Of a DNA stretch of 64,000 bases, positions 8,523-17,550 are shown piece by piece. The stretch is from positions 248,001-312,000 of the forward strand of contig JAUIHT010000006.1 in NCBI GenBank assembly GCA_030432235.1. Reading direction: 5' to 3'. Each line of letters begins with the position of its first letter. Position 1 is the first letter of the stretch. A program made the translations under genes and the position numbers. The stretch comes from Verrucomicrobiia bacterium. Lineage in GTDB: Bacteria; Verrucomicrobiota; Verrucomicrobiia; Opitutales; Cerasicoccaceae. The notes under the pieces were generated by a model. The model saw only the letters and a program-made list of their open reading frames with translations, ran no database searches and was not told where the DNA came from.

Positions 8523-10832
8523 ATGGATAAGATGCCCTCGATGAGAAAGAGCTCCAATAGCCCCACGACATCCCGACGGCTGCTCGCCACCGTAGCGCTC
8601 TGTGTACTATCCGCCTCCCCGGTCTTTGGCGTGGAGCCGATTCCCGCGCCACGCTCAGTAGAAAAACCCATCGCCGCCAGCGATGCACTCAAGCCGCGCA
8701 ACGTGCAAGCGCTGGACCCCCGGCTTCGGCAGTTCGAGGGATTGCCCGGCCCCGGTTCTTATGTGCGCGCAGCGGACGGGGCCATCGTCACCGTGCAGGA
8801 TGCGTATTGCTATCGGAGCGAAGATGAGGGCCGCACTTGGGCGCAAATTGAAATTCCAGAATTTCAAACGAAAGGGCTGAAGCCCCGGCCAGAAAACGTC
8901 ATCGTCCGCACGAAGGAGGGCACGTTGATATTTATTTTCCTCGATGCCAATAGCCAGCAGTGGACGTGGGACAAGGAACACAACAGACTGGAGGGCGAGG
9001 CCGTGCTGAACACCTGGGCGGCGCGTAGTGAAGACAACGGCAAAACCTGGCAGGACCTTCAGTTGATTCAGGAGGGCTACAACGGTGCGGTGCGCGATGC
9101 CATCGTCACCCGAGAAGGAGCCATCGTGGCTGCCTTGCAGCAGTTCCTCCCCGACAAGCACCGGCATGCTACCGTGCCGGTGATTTCCACCGACGACGGT
9201 TTGACCTGGCAAACCTCGGCCGTGCTCGACATCGAAGGGCGCGGGCATCACGACGGCGCGTTTGAGTCCACCCTGACTGAACTGAGCAACGGGCGCCTCT
9301 GGCTGCTCATGCGCACCACCCGGGATTGCTTTTGGCAATCCTACTCGGCGAACGGCGGACGCACCTGGACCGAACCAACGCCCACCCGTATCGACGCCAG
9401 CAGCGCCCCGGGCATGCTTCAACGGCTGGACAGCGGCCGCCTGGCCCTGGTCTGGAACCGCGTTCTCCCGGAAGGACAGACCAGCGTCCGGCGCATCGGC
9501 GGCCAGTATAGTGAACTGGAAGCGAGCTGGCAGCGGCAGGAGATCTCGCTGGCATTTTCAGATAACGACGGCGAGAGCTGGACCGAGCCGGTGATCATCG
9601 CCCGGGGCAAAGCGTTGGCCTACCCCACCCTGTTCGAGCCCCGGCCCGGAATCCTTTGGGTCATTGTGCCCAAGGCTCCGCTATACGCGGAATTGCAGGA
9701 GGCGGACTTTGTACAGGCCACAACCCCGATGAGCTGGCCTGCGGAACAAACCTCCGTGTACCCTGAGTTTCAAAAAGACACCTTGAAGTTCGTCGACCCC
9801 CGCCTGCGTCCGTTCAACGGACTTCGCTGGCCCGGGCCCTATGTACACTGCCCTGACGGTTCAATCGCATGCTTCATCGGAACCATTTTTTGTCGTAGCG
9901 AAGACGGAGGTGAAACCTGGACGCGCACCCCGCGGCCCGAGTTTGAAGCCGCCGGTGTCAAGCCCGCCTCCGGCAATGCCCTGGTCTGCACACCGAATGG
10001 AGTGCTCGTACTCCTCTTTGTGGACGAAAACAGCCGGCAGTGGAACTGGAACAAGGAGAAGGGAGTACTCGAGGGCGAAGCAAGGCGTCACGTCTGGGTC
10101 GCCCGCAGCGAGGACAATGGCAAGACCTGGCAGGACCTCCAAAAGATTCAGGACGGGTACAGCGGCGCCATGCGCGATGCCATCGTGACGAGCGACGGAA
10201 ATGTTGTCGCAGCCATGCAGTTATACCTGCCCGATGAGGTGCGCCACGTCACCGTGCCCATGATCTCGACCGACGACGGTCTGACCTGGCGGGCAACTGC
10301 TCAACTCGACACCGGCGGGCGGGGCCACCACGACGGCGCCTTCGAAGGGACCCTCACTGAGCTGAGCGATGGGCGTCTCTGGATACTCATGCGCACGGGG
10401 CTGGACGCATTTTGGGAATCCTATTCGCAGGACGGCGGCCTGGCCTGGTCCGACCCAACGCCGACACGCATCGACGCCAGCAGCTCCCCCGCGATGCTCA
10501 AGCGCCTGGACAGTGGCCGCCTGGCCTTGGTCTGGAACCGGCTTTACCCTGAAGGGAAAACCACCGTGCGCCGTGCCAGCGGCCAGTTTAACCGGGTCGC
10601 GGCGAGCTACCAGCGCCAGGAGCTATCCCTGGCCTTCTCGGACGACGATGGCACCCACTGGACCGAGCCGGTGGTCATCGCCAAAGGCCGCTCTCTGGCT
10701 TACCCGAATATGTTCGAGCCTCGGCCCGGTGTCCTGTGGGTATTCGCGCCCCGGGGTCCGCTTTTCGCCGAGCTGGATGTGGACGATTATATCCAGGAAA
10801 CCACGCCGATGAATTGGCCTCCGGCAGAATGA
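8523..10832 (+). CDS. Secreted tandem-duplicated sialidase-superfamily protein
   Basis: 769 aa from the ATG at 8523 (alternatives GTG 8517, ATG 8532, ATG 8541). A Tat-like or long Sec signal peptide (SRRLLATVALCVLSASPVFG) is followed by two complete copies of one sialidase propeller with a 360-residue period. Each copy opens with (L/V)DPRLR.F.GL..PG and contains the Asp-box series RSED.G.TW, RSEDNGKTWQDL, STDDGLTW, then GRGHHDGAFE.TLTELS(N/D)GRLW, TPTRIDASS.P.ML.RLDSGRLALVWNR and FSD.DG..WTEP, and closes with TTPM.WP. Single-copy relatives are common among verrucomicrobial exo-alpha-sialidase/BNR proteins; a head-to-tail fusion of two is unusual. It heads a + strand series with the SGNH esterase and Kelch mutarotase. 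Confidence 0.82.
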   Translation: MDKMPSMRKSSNSPTTSRRLLATVALCVLSASPVFGVEPIPAPRSVEKPIAASDALKPRNVQALDPRLRQFEGLPGPGSYVRAADGAIVTVQDAYCYRSEDEGRTWAQIEIPEFQTKGLKPRPENVIVRTKEGTLIFIFLDANSQQWTWDKEHNRLEGEAVLNTWAARSEDNGKTWQDLQLIQEGYNGAVRDAIVTREGAIVAALQQFLPDKHRHATVPVISTDDGLTWQTSAVLDIEGRGHHDGAFESTLTELSNGRLWLLMRTTRDCFWQSYSANGGRTWTEPTPTRIDASSAPGMLQRLDSGRLALVWNRVLPEGQTSVRRIGGQYSELEASWQRQEISLAFSDNDGESWTEPVIIARGKALAYPTLFEPRPGILWVIVPKAPLYAELQEADFVQATTPMSWPAEQTSVYPEFQKDTLKFVDPRLRPFNGLRWPGPYVHCPDGSIACFIGTIFCRSEDGGETWTRTPRPEFEAAGVKPASGNALVCTPNGVLVLLFVDENSRQWNWNKEKGVLEGEARRHVWVARSEDNGKTWQDLQKIQDGYSGAMRDAIVTSDGNVVAAMQLYLPDEVRHVTVPMISTDDGLTWRATAQLDTGGRGHHDGAFEGTLTELSDGRLWILMRTGLDAFWESYSQDGGLAWSDPTPTRIDASSSPAMLKRLDSGRLALVWNRLYPEGKTTVRRASGQFNRVAASYQRQELSLAFSDDDGTHWTEPVVIAKGRSLAYPNMFEPRPGVLWVFAPRGPLFAELDVDDYIQETTPMNWPPAE
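8715..10829 (+). repeat. In-gene tandem duplication, 1080-bp period
   Basis: Bases 8715-9794 and 9795-10829 encode paralogous sialidase domains in perfect register (360 codons). Shared protein blocks are long (GRGHHDGAFE, LDSGRLALVWNR, LAYP..FEPRPG), while the DNA is clearly diverged, so the duplication is old and both halves have been maintained. Confidence 0.85.
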
Positions 10833-10856
10833 CTTTAAAAATATGAGAGGTAAATC

Positions 10857-11627
10857 ATGAGATTGTCGAAGCTATCACGAATGTACAGCCTGATGGGATT
10901 GCTGGGCGTCATCACGCCATTAGCCACAAGCGGAGCCACTGAAGCGCCAAGCCCGAATGGACCGGAAGTGACCGTTGTCGCGCTCGGCGACTCCATCACC
11001 AAAGGCGCGCGTCCGGCCAAGGGGACAAAGCCGGAAGTGCGCGTCGAAGATACCTTTGTCTATTTGCTGCAAGAACGCCTGAAGCCGGACTATCCCACGA
11101 TTCGTATCGTCAACGCGGGGGTGAGTAGCAATCGCACCGACCAGGCAGTGACCAGGCTCGAGTCGGATGTCCTCACCTATCAGCCGGCTGCCGTGCTCAT
11201 CATGTTCGGCACCAATGATTCTTGCTGGGACAAGGACAAGCCGGGGCCACGTCTGCCGGTTGATGACTACGAAGCGAATCTGCGTACCATCATCGAGCGT
11301 ATCGAAGAACAAGGCGGCATTCCCGTGATCATGACGCCAACGAAGCTCGGCACTAAATGGGGATACGCACGAAATCGCGCTTACATCGAGCAGGGAGCAA
11401 ACGGCCCGATCACACCCTACGTCGAGGTCTGCCGCGAGCTTGCGGAGGAATATCAAGTACCCTTGGTGGGCAACTTCGCCATCTGGCAGGCCATGCCGGA
11501 AGGAAGCACCGACAAGCTCACCACGGATTTGACCCACCCGAATGCCGACGGGCATCAGGTACTGGCCGATTCAATCGAGCCCGTACTCCGCAAAGCACTC
11601 TCCTCAAAAAGTTCCCCCACGGAATGA
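10857..11627 (+). CDS. Secreted SGNH/GDSL esterase
   Basis: 256 aa with a signal peptide (about 1-27, MRLSKLSRMYSLMGLLGVITPLATSGA). SGNH blocks are clear: block I VVALGDSIT with the nucleophile Ser, block II NAGVSSNRT, block III IMFGTNDS, block V DLTHPNADGH with catalytic Asp and His. Such enzymes deacylate carbohydrates; next to sialidases and a NanM-like protein a sialate or other sugar O-acetylesterase role is likely but unproven. An AGAGG sequence about 7 nt before the ATG gives a good ribosome-binding site. Its stop overlaps the start of the next gene (ATGA), indicating translational coupling. Confidence 0.88.
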   Translation: MRLSKLSRMYSLMGLLGVITPLATSGATEAPSPNGPEVTVVALGDSITKGARPAKGTKPEVRVEDTFVYLLQERLKPDYPTIRIVNAGVSSNRTDQAVTRLESDVLTYQPAAVLIMFGTNDSCWDKDKPGPRLPVDDYEANLRTIIERIEEQGGIPVIMTPTKLGTKWGYARNRAYIEQGANGPITPYVEVCRELAEEYQVPLVGNFAIWQAMPEGSTDKLTTDLTHPNADGHQVLADSIEPVLRKALSSKSSPTE

Positions 11628-12751
11628 CACGTCTCACCTTCACGAAACTATTGAAAATGAAAACACTACTTGGTCTCGGCGCCACAACGGGAATCCAGGC
11701 ATTGTCCAGCACAGGTCAGTGCGAGGAAAGCCCCTGGCAAACAATCGCACCCTTACCTGATAAAACAGGTTTCAGCGGTCATTTTGGCGCTACGCTGGAG
11801 GGGCACATCCTGATCGGTGGCGGCAGCAACTTTGATCGGCCACTTTGGCTGGAAGGCAAGAAAAGCTACAGCGATCATCTCTATCTTTTGACGTCACTGG
11901 AGGATGAATGGCAGATGCTGAATGCGCGGCTACCCTACCCGATTGCTCACGCTGCATTTGCCAGCGATGGCAATTCGCTCTATCTGGCCGGGGGCACCAA
12001 TCACGAAGGGGTGCAGAGCCGCGTATTCAAAATCACTCTCGACGGCAACGAGTCCACTATCGAGGAATTGCCACCGATGCCCCAGGCCAATTGCTACGGA
12101 GCCGGCGCAGTAGCCGGTGGCTATTTTTACGTCATCGGCGGCGACCAAAACGAAGCGGCCACCGCATGCTGGCGGCTGCCAATCGACGGCGAGAACTGGG
12201 AGCGCCTGCCGGACCTGCCGGGGCCACCTGCTATGTTATCCGCGGCAAGCGCAGCCCATGGGCAGATCTATTTCTTCGGCGGCATCAGCTACCCCAAGAA
12301 TGACGCTGGCGAGAAGGTACCAACACCCCTCAACCAGGCGTACTGCTTCAACCCGGAAACGAATACTTGGGCAAAGCTTTCCGACATGCCCGCCCCACGC
12401 GTGGCTGCGTGCGCTTCTCCGGCATTGTTTTCGGAAACGCAAATCATGCTCGCGGGTGGGTTCGCTATTTCCCATCCAGGCAGCCCCGAAACCCATCCTG
12501 GCTTTGATGACGAAACGCTCATTTACGACATCACTCGTGACCACTGGACCCAGGGTCCGCCCTTACCGGTCAGCGAGCTGGAAACGCGTGATTCCGCCAT
12601 CGTTTCCGAACCACAGGTCCCGCTGGCAGCCCCATTGCTGCTCATGGATGACCACCTGGTTCTGATTAGCGGTGAGGTACTGCCGTCGGTCCGTATGGAT
12701 TGCGTCCTGGTGCTGCCCCTGGACAGCTTGTCCGTCAACGACGACGAGTAG
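11624..12751 (+). CDS. Kelch-repeat NanM-like mutarotase, exported
   Basis: 375 aa. The start is set by the ATGA overlap with the SGNH gene; the frame is open upstream only as antisense-like sequence inside that gene. An N-terminal signal-like segment (MTRLTFTKLLKMKTLLGLGATTGIQALSS) precedes a six-bladed Kelch propeller: GHFGATLEGHILIGGGSNF, SLYLAGGTN, YFYVIGGDQ, QIYFFGGIS, IMLAGGFA. The opening 'GxxGATLEG...GGGSNF' and 'KSYSDHLYLL' fit the cyclically permuted mutarotase/N-acetylneuraminate epimerase (NanM/YjhT) family, which converts alpha- to beta-sialic acid in the periplasm before uptake. It supports a sialic-acid-like route together with the aldolase at 17551. Confidence 0.75.
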   Translation: MTRLTFTKLLKMKTLLGLGATTGIQALSSTGQCEESPWQTIAPLPDKTGFSGHFGATLEGHILIGGGSNFDRPLWLEGKKSYSDHLYLLTSLEDEWQMLNARLPYPIAHAAFASDGNSLYLAGGTNHEGVQSRVFKITLDGNESTIEELPPMPQANCYGAGAVAGGYFYVIGGDQNEAATACWRLPIDGENWERLPDLPGPPAMLSAASAAHGQIYFFGGISYPKNDAGEKVPTPLNQAYCFNPETNTWAKLSDMPAPRVAACASPALFSETQIMLAGGFAISHPGSPETHPGFDDETLIYDITRDHWTQGPPLPVSELETRDSAIVSEPQVPLAAPLLLMDDHLVLISGEVLPSVRMDCVLVLPLDSLSVNDDE

Positions 12752-12780
12752 ACCTGACAGCGCGGTCAGTTGGCCAGCAT

Positions 12781-15228
12781 TTACTCGTCGCTGTCGATCA
12801 CGGAACCTTCGACGTAGCCGTTGTTCCGAATGAACGAACGCTCGATCCAAGCGGAGCCCATCTTGCTCGGGGAGAAGATATCCAAATCGCCGTCGCCGTT
12901 CAGGTCAACAAGCAGCAGCCTGGGCTGTTGCAGGGGAGGTAGCTCCAGGCTCTCCCCATTGAGGAACGGATTTTCTACATCCTTGCCCCTGTTCAAAAAG
13001 ACAAGGGTCCGGTTATTCGCCGAGCCCGCGACCACGTCCAATCTGCCATCGCCATCCCAATCGCCGGAATCGAGCATCATTCTGGTTCCGATATCACCGA
13101 TTTGCACCAACGGGGCATAGGAAGGCTGCTCGTTCGAGGTTATGTTTTTCGCATAGTAGATGTCGCCGTAGTTGTCACCGACGACGATATCGGTCAGGCC
13201 GTCCTCGTTGAAATCGCCGGCCACCAGAACCGTGCGGGCTCCCTGCAGTTTGTTAAAATCATCACCCTTGCGGCTGGCGCGCAGAGGGCCGACCTGGATC
13301 AGGCTGCCGTCCTCCTGGGCAAGCTGCACGCCGGTCTCATCATAGCCATCCGGATTATTGCGGTGGAGCCATACCGTGCCGTTCCAGTCGCCGAAGAGGA
13401 TGTCGAAGTCGCCGTCGCCATCGAAGTCGTACAGCCGTGGCCAGAACCAGTCGTCACCTTTTCCACTGTCGTGCCGAATTTTCGCTCCACCCAGAGCGAT
13501 ATTGGTTCGCTTGAAGCCAAAGGGCGACTCGGCCCCGCTATTCAAATAAACCGTGTAGCCTTTAACCCCATCCGGCAGGCCGTCTCGATTGTAGTCAATG
13601 AAATAGTCGAAGGGCAAAATCGATGGGCCCCAGGAACGGCTAATCGGACCCGGCGGCTGCACGAAGAGCGGTTCGGTACGGGTGCCGGTATTCTCGTAGT
13701 ACCAAACGTTGAAGCCCGTACCGACGACTAAATCCAGATCACCGTCAGAGTCCATATCCGCCATGCGTGGTGTGCCCAGAGCATACGCCTTGAGCGGATT
13801 ACTCATCGGCATTTTTCGCTTGGAAAACTGCCACTCCCGCGCGGTCCCGGTATTCACATAGTAGTTCAAGGGTTCCACGTTCTTGCGGGACTCCGCCGTC
13901 ATGGGCATCGATCCGGTAACCAAATCGGGGAGACCGTCGCCGTTCAAATCGCCGAGCCCGGGAGCCGCGGCCCAATCGCCAACATTGATGGGCTCATTGT
14001 CCTCGTCAACCAGGTTGCCCGCCAACTGAAGCTCCGGGGTGCCATCGCTGGTCGCCCCCACGTTCTCATACACATAAAAGCGGCCGGTCACGTACCCGCC
14101 GGCAATGAGGTCGTCGTCGCCATCCTGATCGTAGTCAATCACTTCAAGCACCGGATAATAGTCCATCTTGAACGCCTCTTCATTGCGACCAATGATGGGA
14201 CGGATGGGCAGTTCAATGGGATCTCCGTCGATGCGAAGCACCTCGACAAAGGCAAAACGAGGCTCCTGACGAGTGCCGACATTTTTATAAAAGGAGATAC
14301 GGTTGACGTAATTGCCGACCAGCATGTCGGCAAGGCCGTCGCCGTCCCAATCCGTCATCACGGGCGACGAATGCATCCCGGCATCGATGGGGAGGCCGTT
14401 CTCGTCGAGTACATACCGGGCGGAATCGAAATGCGGCTCCTCGGCGGTGCCCATGTTCGGCATCCATAGCAATTGGCCATAGTGCTCCCCGACGATGATG
14501 TCCGTGAGCCCGTCCCCGTTATAGTCATAGACATCGTTGCGGACATGGCTGGACGAAAACGTAATCGTGCTGCTTTCCATCGAGCGTATCTGGCCATCCC
14601 CCAACCAGCCGCGAGGTTCGATGCCCGATTTTCCCGCATCGAGCAGGTCAAAGCTGACAATGTAGTAGCTGGGCCGATCTCCGCTTTGTTTATGCAGAAG
14701 CCCCAGACTGCCACGCTTGCCATCGCCATCGATCATATAGTGGTACCCCAAACCGTAAGTCTCGCTCGACCGCGGCTGATTGCCGGTACGACTAATCGGC
14801 AGGGGCACCTCCGGCATCATCCAGGGGATCTCGGCGTCGTACCATCGCCAGGGAACGGGTTTGCCGCTGCCAAACTCCTGCACGGTCAAGGTCGAAAAAT
14901 CCGGCGAGCGTCCGTACCGAGAAAAGAAATCCAAAGGGACAAGTGCGGGCATTTGGTCAGAAGCGCGCCCCTCAAGGTCCAGCGGAGGTATCTCCACCAG
15001 GAGCCGATGTGCCTGGCCGGAGCTCCCGGGCGCGTCTTGCAGCGTCGGCGCGGCAGACGTAGCCGGGGTCTTCGCCGGTACCAGTTCATGCCGCCAAGGC
15101 AAGGTCGATGCCGAACAGCACATCTGCGTACATCCCCAAAATATTGTCGACAGCAGCACTTGAGAAAAGCCGCTATTGACCGATACTTTTATTTTGAGGC
15201 GTTGACGTTTTATAGTTCCTGTTTTCAT
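12781..15228 (-). CDS. Secreted FG-GAP/VCBS repeat protein
   Basis: 815 aa, with an N-terminal hydrophobic segment at about 15-40 acting as signal peptide. From residue 230 on there are at least eight integrin-alpha-like blades, each with a calcium-binding D-x-(D/N)-x-D-G loop followed by a hydrophobic strand: DYNGDGLTDIIVG, DWDGDGLADMLVG, DYDQDGDDDLIAG, DLNGDGLPDLVTG, DMDSDGDLDLVVG, DFDGDGDFDILFG, DFNEDGLTDIVVG, DWDGDGRLDVVAG, DLNGDGDLDIF. This builds a calcium-bound beta-propeller, typical of extracellular binding proteins. No catalytic site is visible. It converges on the Kelch gene; only 29 bp separate the stop codons. Confidence 0.85.
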   Translation of the reverse strand: MKTGTIKRQRLKIKVSVNSGFSQVLLSTIFWGCTQMCCSASTLPWRHELVPAKTPATSAAPTLQDAPGSSGQAHRLLVEIPPLDLEGRASDQMPALVPLDFFSRYGRSPDFSTLTVQEFGSGKPVPWRWYDAEIPWMMPEVPLPISRTGNQPRSSETYGLGYHYMIDGDGKRGSLGLLHKQSGDRPSYYIVSFDLLDAGKSGIEPRGWLGDGQIRSMESSTITFSSSHVRNDVYDYNGDGLTDIIVGEHYGQLLWMPNMGTAEEPHFDSARYVLDENGLPIDAGMHSSPVMTDWDGDGLADMLVGNYVNRISFYKNVGTRQEPRFAFVEVLRIDGDPIELPIRPIIGRNEEAFKMDYYPVLEVIDYDQDGDDDLIAGGYVTGRFYVYENVGATSDGTPELQLAGNLVDEDNEPINVGDWAAAPGLGDLNGDGLPDLVTGSMPMTAESRKNVEPLNYYVNTGTAREWQFSKRKMPMSNPLKAYALGTPRMADMDSDGDLDLVVGTGFNVWYYENTGTRTEPLFVQPPGPISRSWGPSILPFDYFIDYNRDGLPDGVKGYTVYLNSGAESPFGFKRTNIALGGAKIRHDSGKGDDWFWPRLYDFDGDGDFDILFGDWNGTVWLHRNNPDGYDETGVQLAQEDGSLIQVGPLRASRKGDDFNKLQGARTVLVAGDFNEDGLTDIVVGDNYGDIYYAKNITSNEQPSYAPLVQIGDIGTRMMLDSGDWDGDGRLDVVAGSANNRTLVFLNRGKDVENPFLNGESLELPPLQQPRLLLVDLNGDGDLDIFSPSKMGSAWIERSFIRNNGYVEGSVIDSDE

Positions 15229-15416
15229 CCGGTAGAGGTCTGACAGTTATATGATTTGTCCTGCTGGAGTGCAATCTGAATGGCTCCATATGGATAGCCC
15301 GTGTATGACTGAACATGGCCGTTCAACCCAAAGATGCGACCACACTGAACCTGTAAGAATCACTCACAGGCTTGAGCACATTGATTCTCGCCCGGAATTT
15401 GCTTTATGTCATACCC

Positions 15417-16181
15417 ATGTATCAGCACCGACATAGCAACAGGTTTCAGCGGAAATGCGGTTTTACGCTAGTGGAGCTGCTGACGGTGATCACCATTGTG
15501 GCGATACTGGCCGCGATACTGATTCCGGTTGTATCCTCGATGCTAGACTCAGCTCGAGCTACTCAAGCCACATCAAGAATGCGCAATTTTGGCAACGCCT
15601 CCTTTTTATTTAAAGCGGAAACGGGCTATTTAGCACCACATCGCATTGGCCGTGGGGGAAGTCAGCAATTATTCTTTTTACAGTACTTTGTCATGGACTA
15701 TCTTGGGTCAGATCCTCAAACCGCGAAAAGTCCTCTTGATGATTGGGAGCAGCAAGCTTTTGCCGGACTTCCGTTATACGATGAAGATGGAAGGAAAACA
15801 GACCAAGTGGTTAAGATTTCCTACGCACGAAATCGTGATTATCCTATTCTAAGCACTAAAATATTTATGCCAGGCAGCGTCAGCAGTAATGAGAACGCAA
15901 CTGATGCTGTAAAAGAAAACTTCTACCCGCCTAACGAGCAGTTGATAATAAACCCAGGAGATACAGCATACTTCCTTGAAGGCTATCCTTCAGCATTGGT
16001 TAAGAGAAGCGTAGCAGCCAATGGCAATTTTTATTATCAGAATGAAACAGCGATGCCAGTCTTCTTCTTTGACGGGCATGTGGAAATGGTGAAACGCGCT
16101 GAATTGTTGGGAGAAAATGGAGCGGAACCTTTGTGGTCCGAAGAACGGATCAATACTTTTTGGTTCGGGAAACCTGAGTGA
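15417..16181 (+). CDS. Type II-secretion-like pseudopilin with H-X9-DG end
   Basis: 254 aa from the ATG at 15417; a longer frame from 15372 adds residues ahead of the leader with no value. A short basic leader (MYQHRHSNRFQRKCG) ends at the prepilin peptidase site G|FTLVELL, with the conserved Glu at +5, and a hydrophobic helix follows (TVITIVAILAAILIPVV). The C-terminal part contains MPVFFFDGHVEMVKRAEL, the 'DG' motif common in planctomycete/verrucomicrobial pseudopilins. Such proteins occur in large numbers in these phyla as solitary genes beside saccharide loci. The role is unknown; a surface or periplasmic pseudopilus with glycan-related function is only a guess. Confidence 0.85.
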   Translation: MYQHRHSNRFQRKCGFTLVELLTVITIVAILAAILIPVVSSMLDSARATQATSRMRNFGNASFLFKAETGYLAPHRIGRGGSQQLFFLQYFVMDYLGSDPQTAKSPLDDWEQQAFAGLPLYDEDGRKTDQVVKISYARNRDYPILSTKIFMPGSVSSNENATDAVKENFYPPNEQLIINPGDTAYFLEGYPSALVKRSVAANGNFYYQNETAMPVFFFDGHVEMVKRAELLGENGAEPLWSEERINTFWFGKPE

Positions 16182-16215
16182 ATACTAGGATAGATACTTT
16201 TTATTCTCACTCAAT

Positions 16216-17304
16216 CTAGCAGGTTGCCTGGGCCAGTGTTTCTCCCTGGACCAGCTCAGGGATGAGGAAGTCCGTTTTCGGCTGGAGCTTCTGGCCGTTG
16301 AGCAAAGTATGAATGAGGTGGAGCGCGCCATTGACGTGCTTCTGGTAGCTGATGGCGTAATGCGTTATTTCGGGATACACTCTTTCGAGCAGCTGATGGT
16401 TGTCACGAGAAATCAAACTGATGTCCGACGGTATTTTCAGGCCCAAACTGTGCACCAGTGATAGAGCCACGATGGACAATTCACTTCTCAAGGTGACAAT
16501 CGCGGTGGGATGCTTTGTTCGACCCATTAAGCGCTCGAAGGCGATCTTCATTTCTTCTCTCGAGGCCGAAACGCTCAATCGCTGAATATCGATATCGCGG
16601 GATCTTTCCTTGCTGAATACTTCTTCGACTCCCTGCAAGGTCATCACGTCCCCCGCTAACAAAGTCTCCGGCTGAAAAAGCACGATGCGCCGATGACCAT
16701 AGCGCAACAAGAGAGCTCCCAGATGCCTGCCAAGGGCGAGGTAATGGCTGTCAATGGCGGGCAATTTAATACCCGAGTAGCAAGACCCAACCACCAGTGT
16801 CTGTTTACCCGATTCCTCAAAAAGCTTTTGAATGGGGCGCGAGGAACCCAACAGTACCCAGCAGGCCCCCGGCCGGGATTGGATAAATTGTTCCAGGCGC
16901 AGAAGCGAGTTTGTGCTGCGTAGATTCCGCTCATAGTAATCCTCCCAGATAACCCCCTCTTCGCTCAGTTTCAGGCGAATCTGATGAACCACATACTGTT
17001 GTTCCAGGGAAGACGCCTCCCGTGTGATGGCATTGATGGCACAGACAATCTTCTGTGCCTTGGGAGAACCTGAGCTTTTAGTTCTAACGACCTTGGTGCG
17101 TTTGCCTTTTCTGATTTCCAGATAGCCTTCCGAAGCCAGAATGGAGAGGGCCTGACGGACAGTCGGCCGACTAACGCCCAGCTGATTGGCAATATGATCC
17201 TCCCCCGGCAACTGATGCAAAATTTCGCCATCCTCTATGGATTTACGGATAGCGGAGGCGCATTTCTCCACCAAGCTTCGCTTTTGAACTACAGATAAAG
17301 GCAT
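16216..17304 (-). CDS. GntR-type HTH / LacI-type sensor chimeric transcriptional regulator
   Basis: 362 aa. Residues 8-75 are a GntR winged helix (IRKSIEDGEILHQLPGEDHIANQLGVSRPTVRQALSILASEGYLEIRKGKRTKV). Residues 85-355 form a periplasmic-binding-protein-like sugar sensor as in LacI/AraR proteins (HLGALLLRYGHRRIVLFQ, ITHYAISYQKHVNGALHLIHTLLNGQK). This HTH swap is known from AraR-type regulators. It diverges from the aldolase gene across 246 bp that hold two candidate operators, so it probably controls the aldolase/Cys-protein/symporter operon and itself, with a sugar or its derivative as inducer. Confidence 0.88.
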   Translation of the reverse strand: MPLSVVQKRSLVEKCASAIRKSIEDGEILHQLPGEDHIANQLGVSRPTVRQALSILASEGYLEIRKGKRTKVVRTKSSGSPKAQKIVCAINAITREASSLEQQYVVHQIRLKLSEEGVIWEDYYERNLRSTNSLLRLEQFIQSRPGACWVLLGSSRPIQKLFEESGKQTLVVGSCYSGIKLPAIDSHYLALGRHLGALLLRYGHRRIVLFQPETLLAGDVMTLQGVEEVFSKERSRDIDIQRLSVSASREEMKIAFERLMGRTKHPTAIVTLRSELSIVALSLVHSLGLKIPSDISLISRDNHQLLERVYPEITHYAISYQKHVNGALHLIHTLLNGQKLQPKTDFLIPELVQGETLAQATC

Positions 17305-17372
17305 TTTGTAAATCCAGGCGTTATCAACACTTCAAAAATTGGAGTCTCCGTGGGTTTTTCAGCCAGCTATGT

Positions 17373-17399
17373 CGCTTATGAGGTAAGCGTAACGCATAC
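17373..17399. promoter_or_regulatory. Overlapping inverted repeats, candidate GntR/LacI operator
   Basis: CGCTTA (17373-17378) and TAAGCG (17384-17389) are perfect inverted arms. They overlap a near-perfect 17-bp palindrome GTAAGCGTAACGCATAC (17383-17399) with only one mismatched pair outside the centre. The position, about 75 bp upstream of the regulator's start, fits autoregulation. Assignment to the adjacent regulator is inference. Confidence 0.5.
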
Positions 17400-17482
17400 G
17401 TAGCCCAAATAATACGGCGTTCCTTACCTGGAAAGCAAGTTTACATGTACGAAACTCTAGCAAATTTCAATCAGATTTCATC

Positions 17483-17522
17483 TATAATCAGCCACGGTTA
17501 GACGTAATACCAAACCATTACG
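17483..17522 (+). promoter_or_regulatory. -10 box and inverted repeat upstream of the aldolase gene
   Basis: A consensus TATAAT at 17483-17488 is followed, around the expected transcription start, by perfect inverted arms CGTAAT (17503-17508) and ATTACG (17517-17522). A repressor bound here would block the promoter of the operon starting at 17551. No good -35 is visible. Confidence 0.5.
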
Positions 17523-17550
17523 GCAGGCCATCATTCTCTAAGCCTGATTA

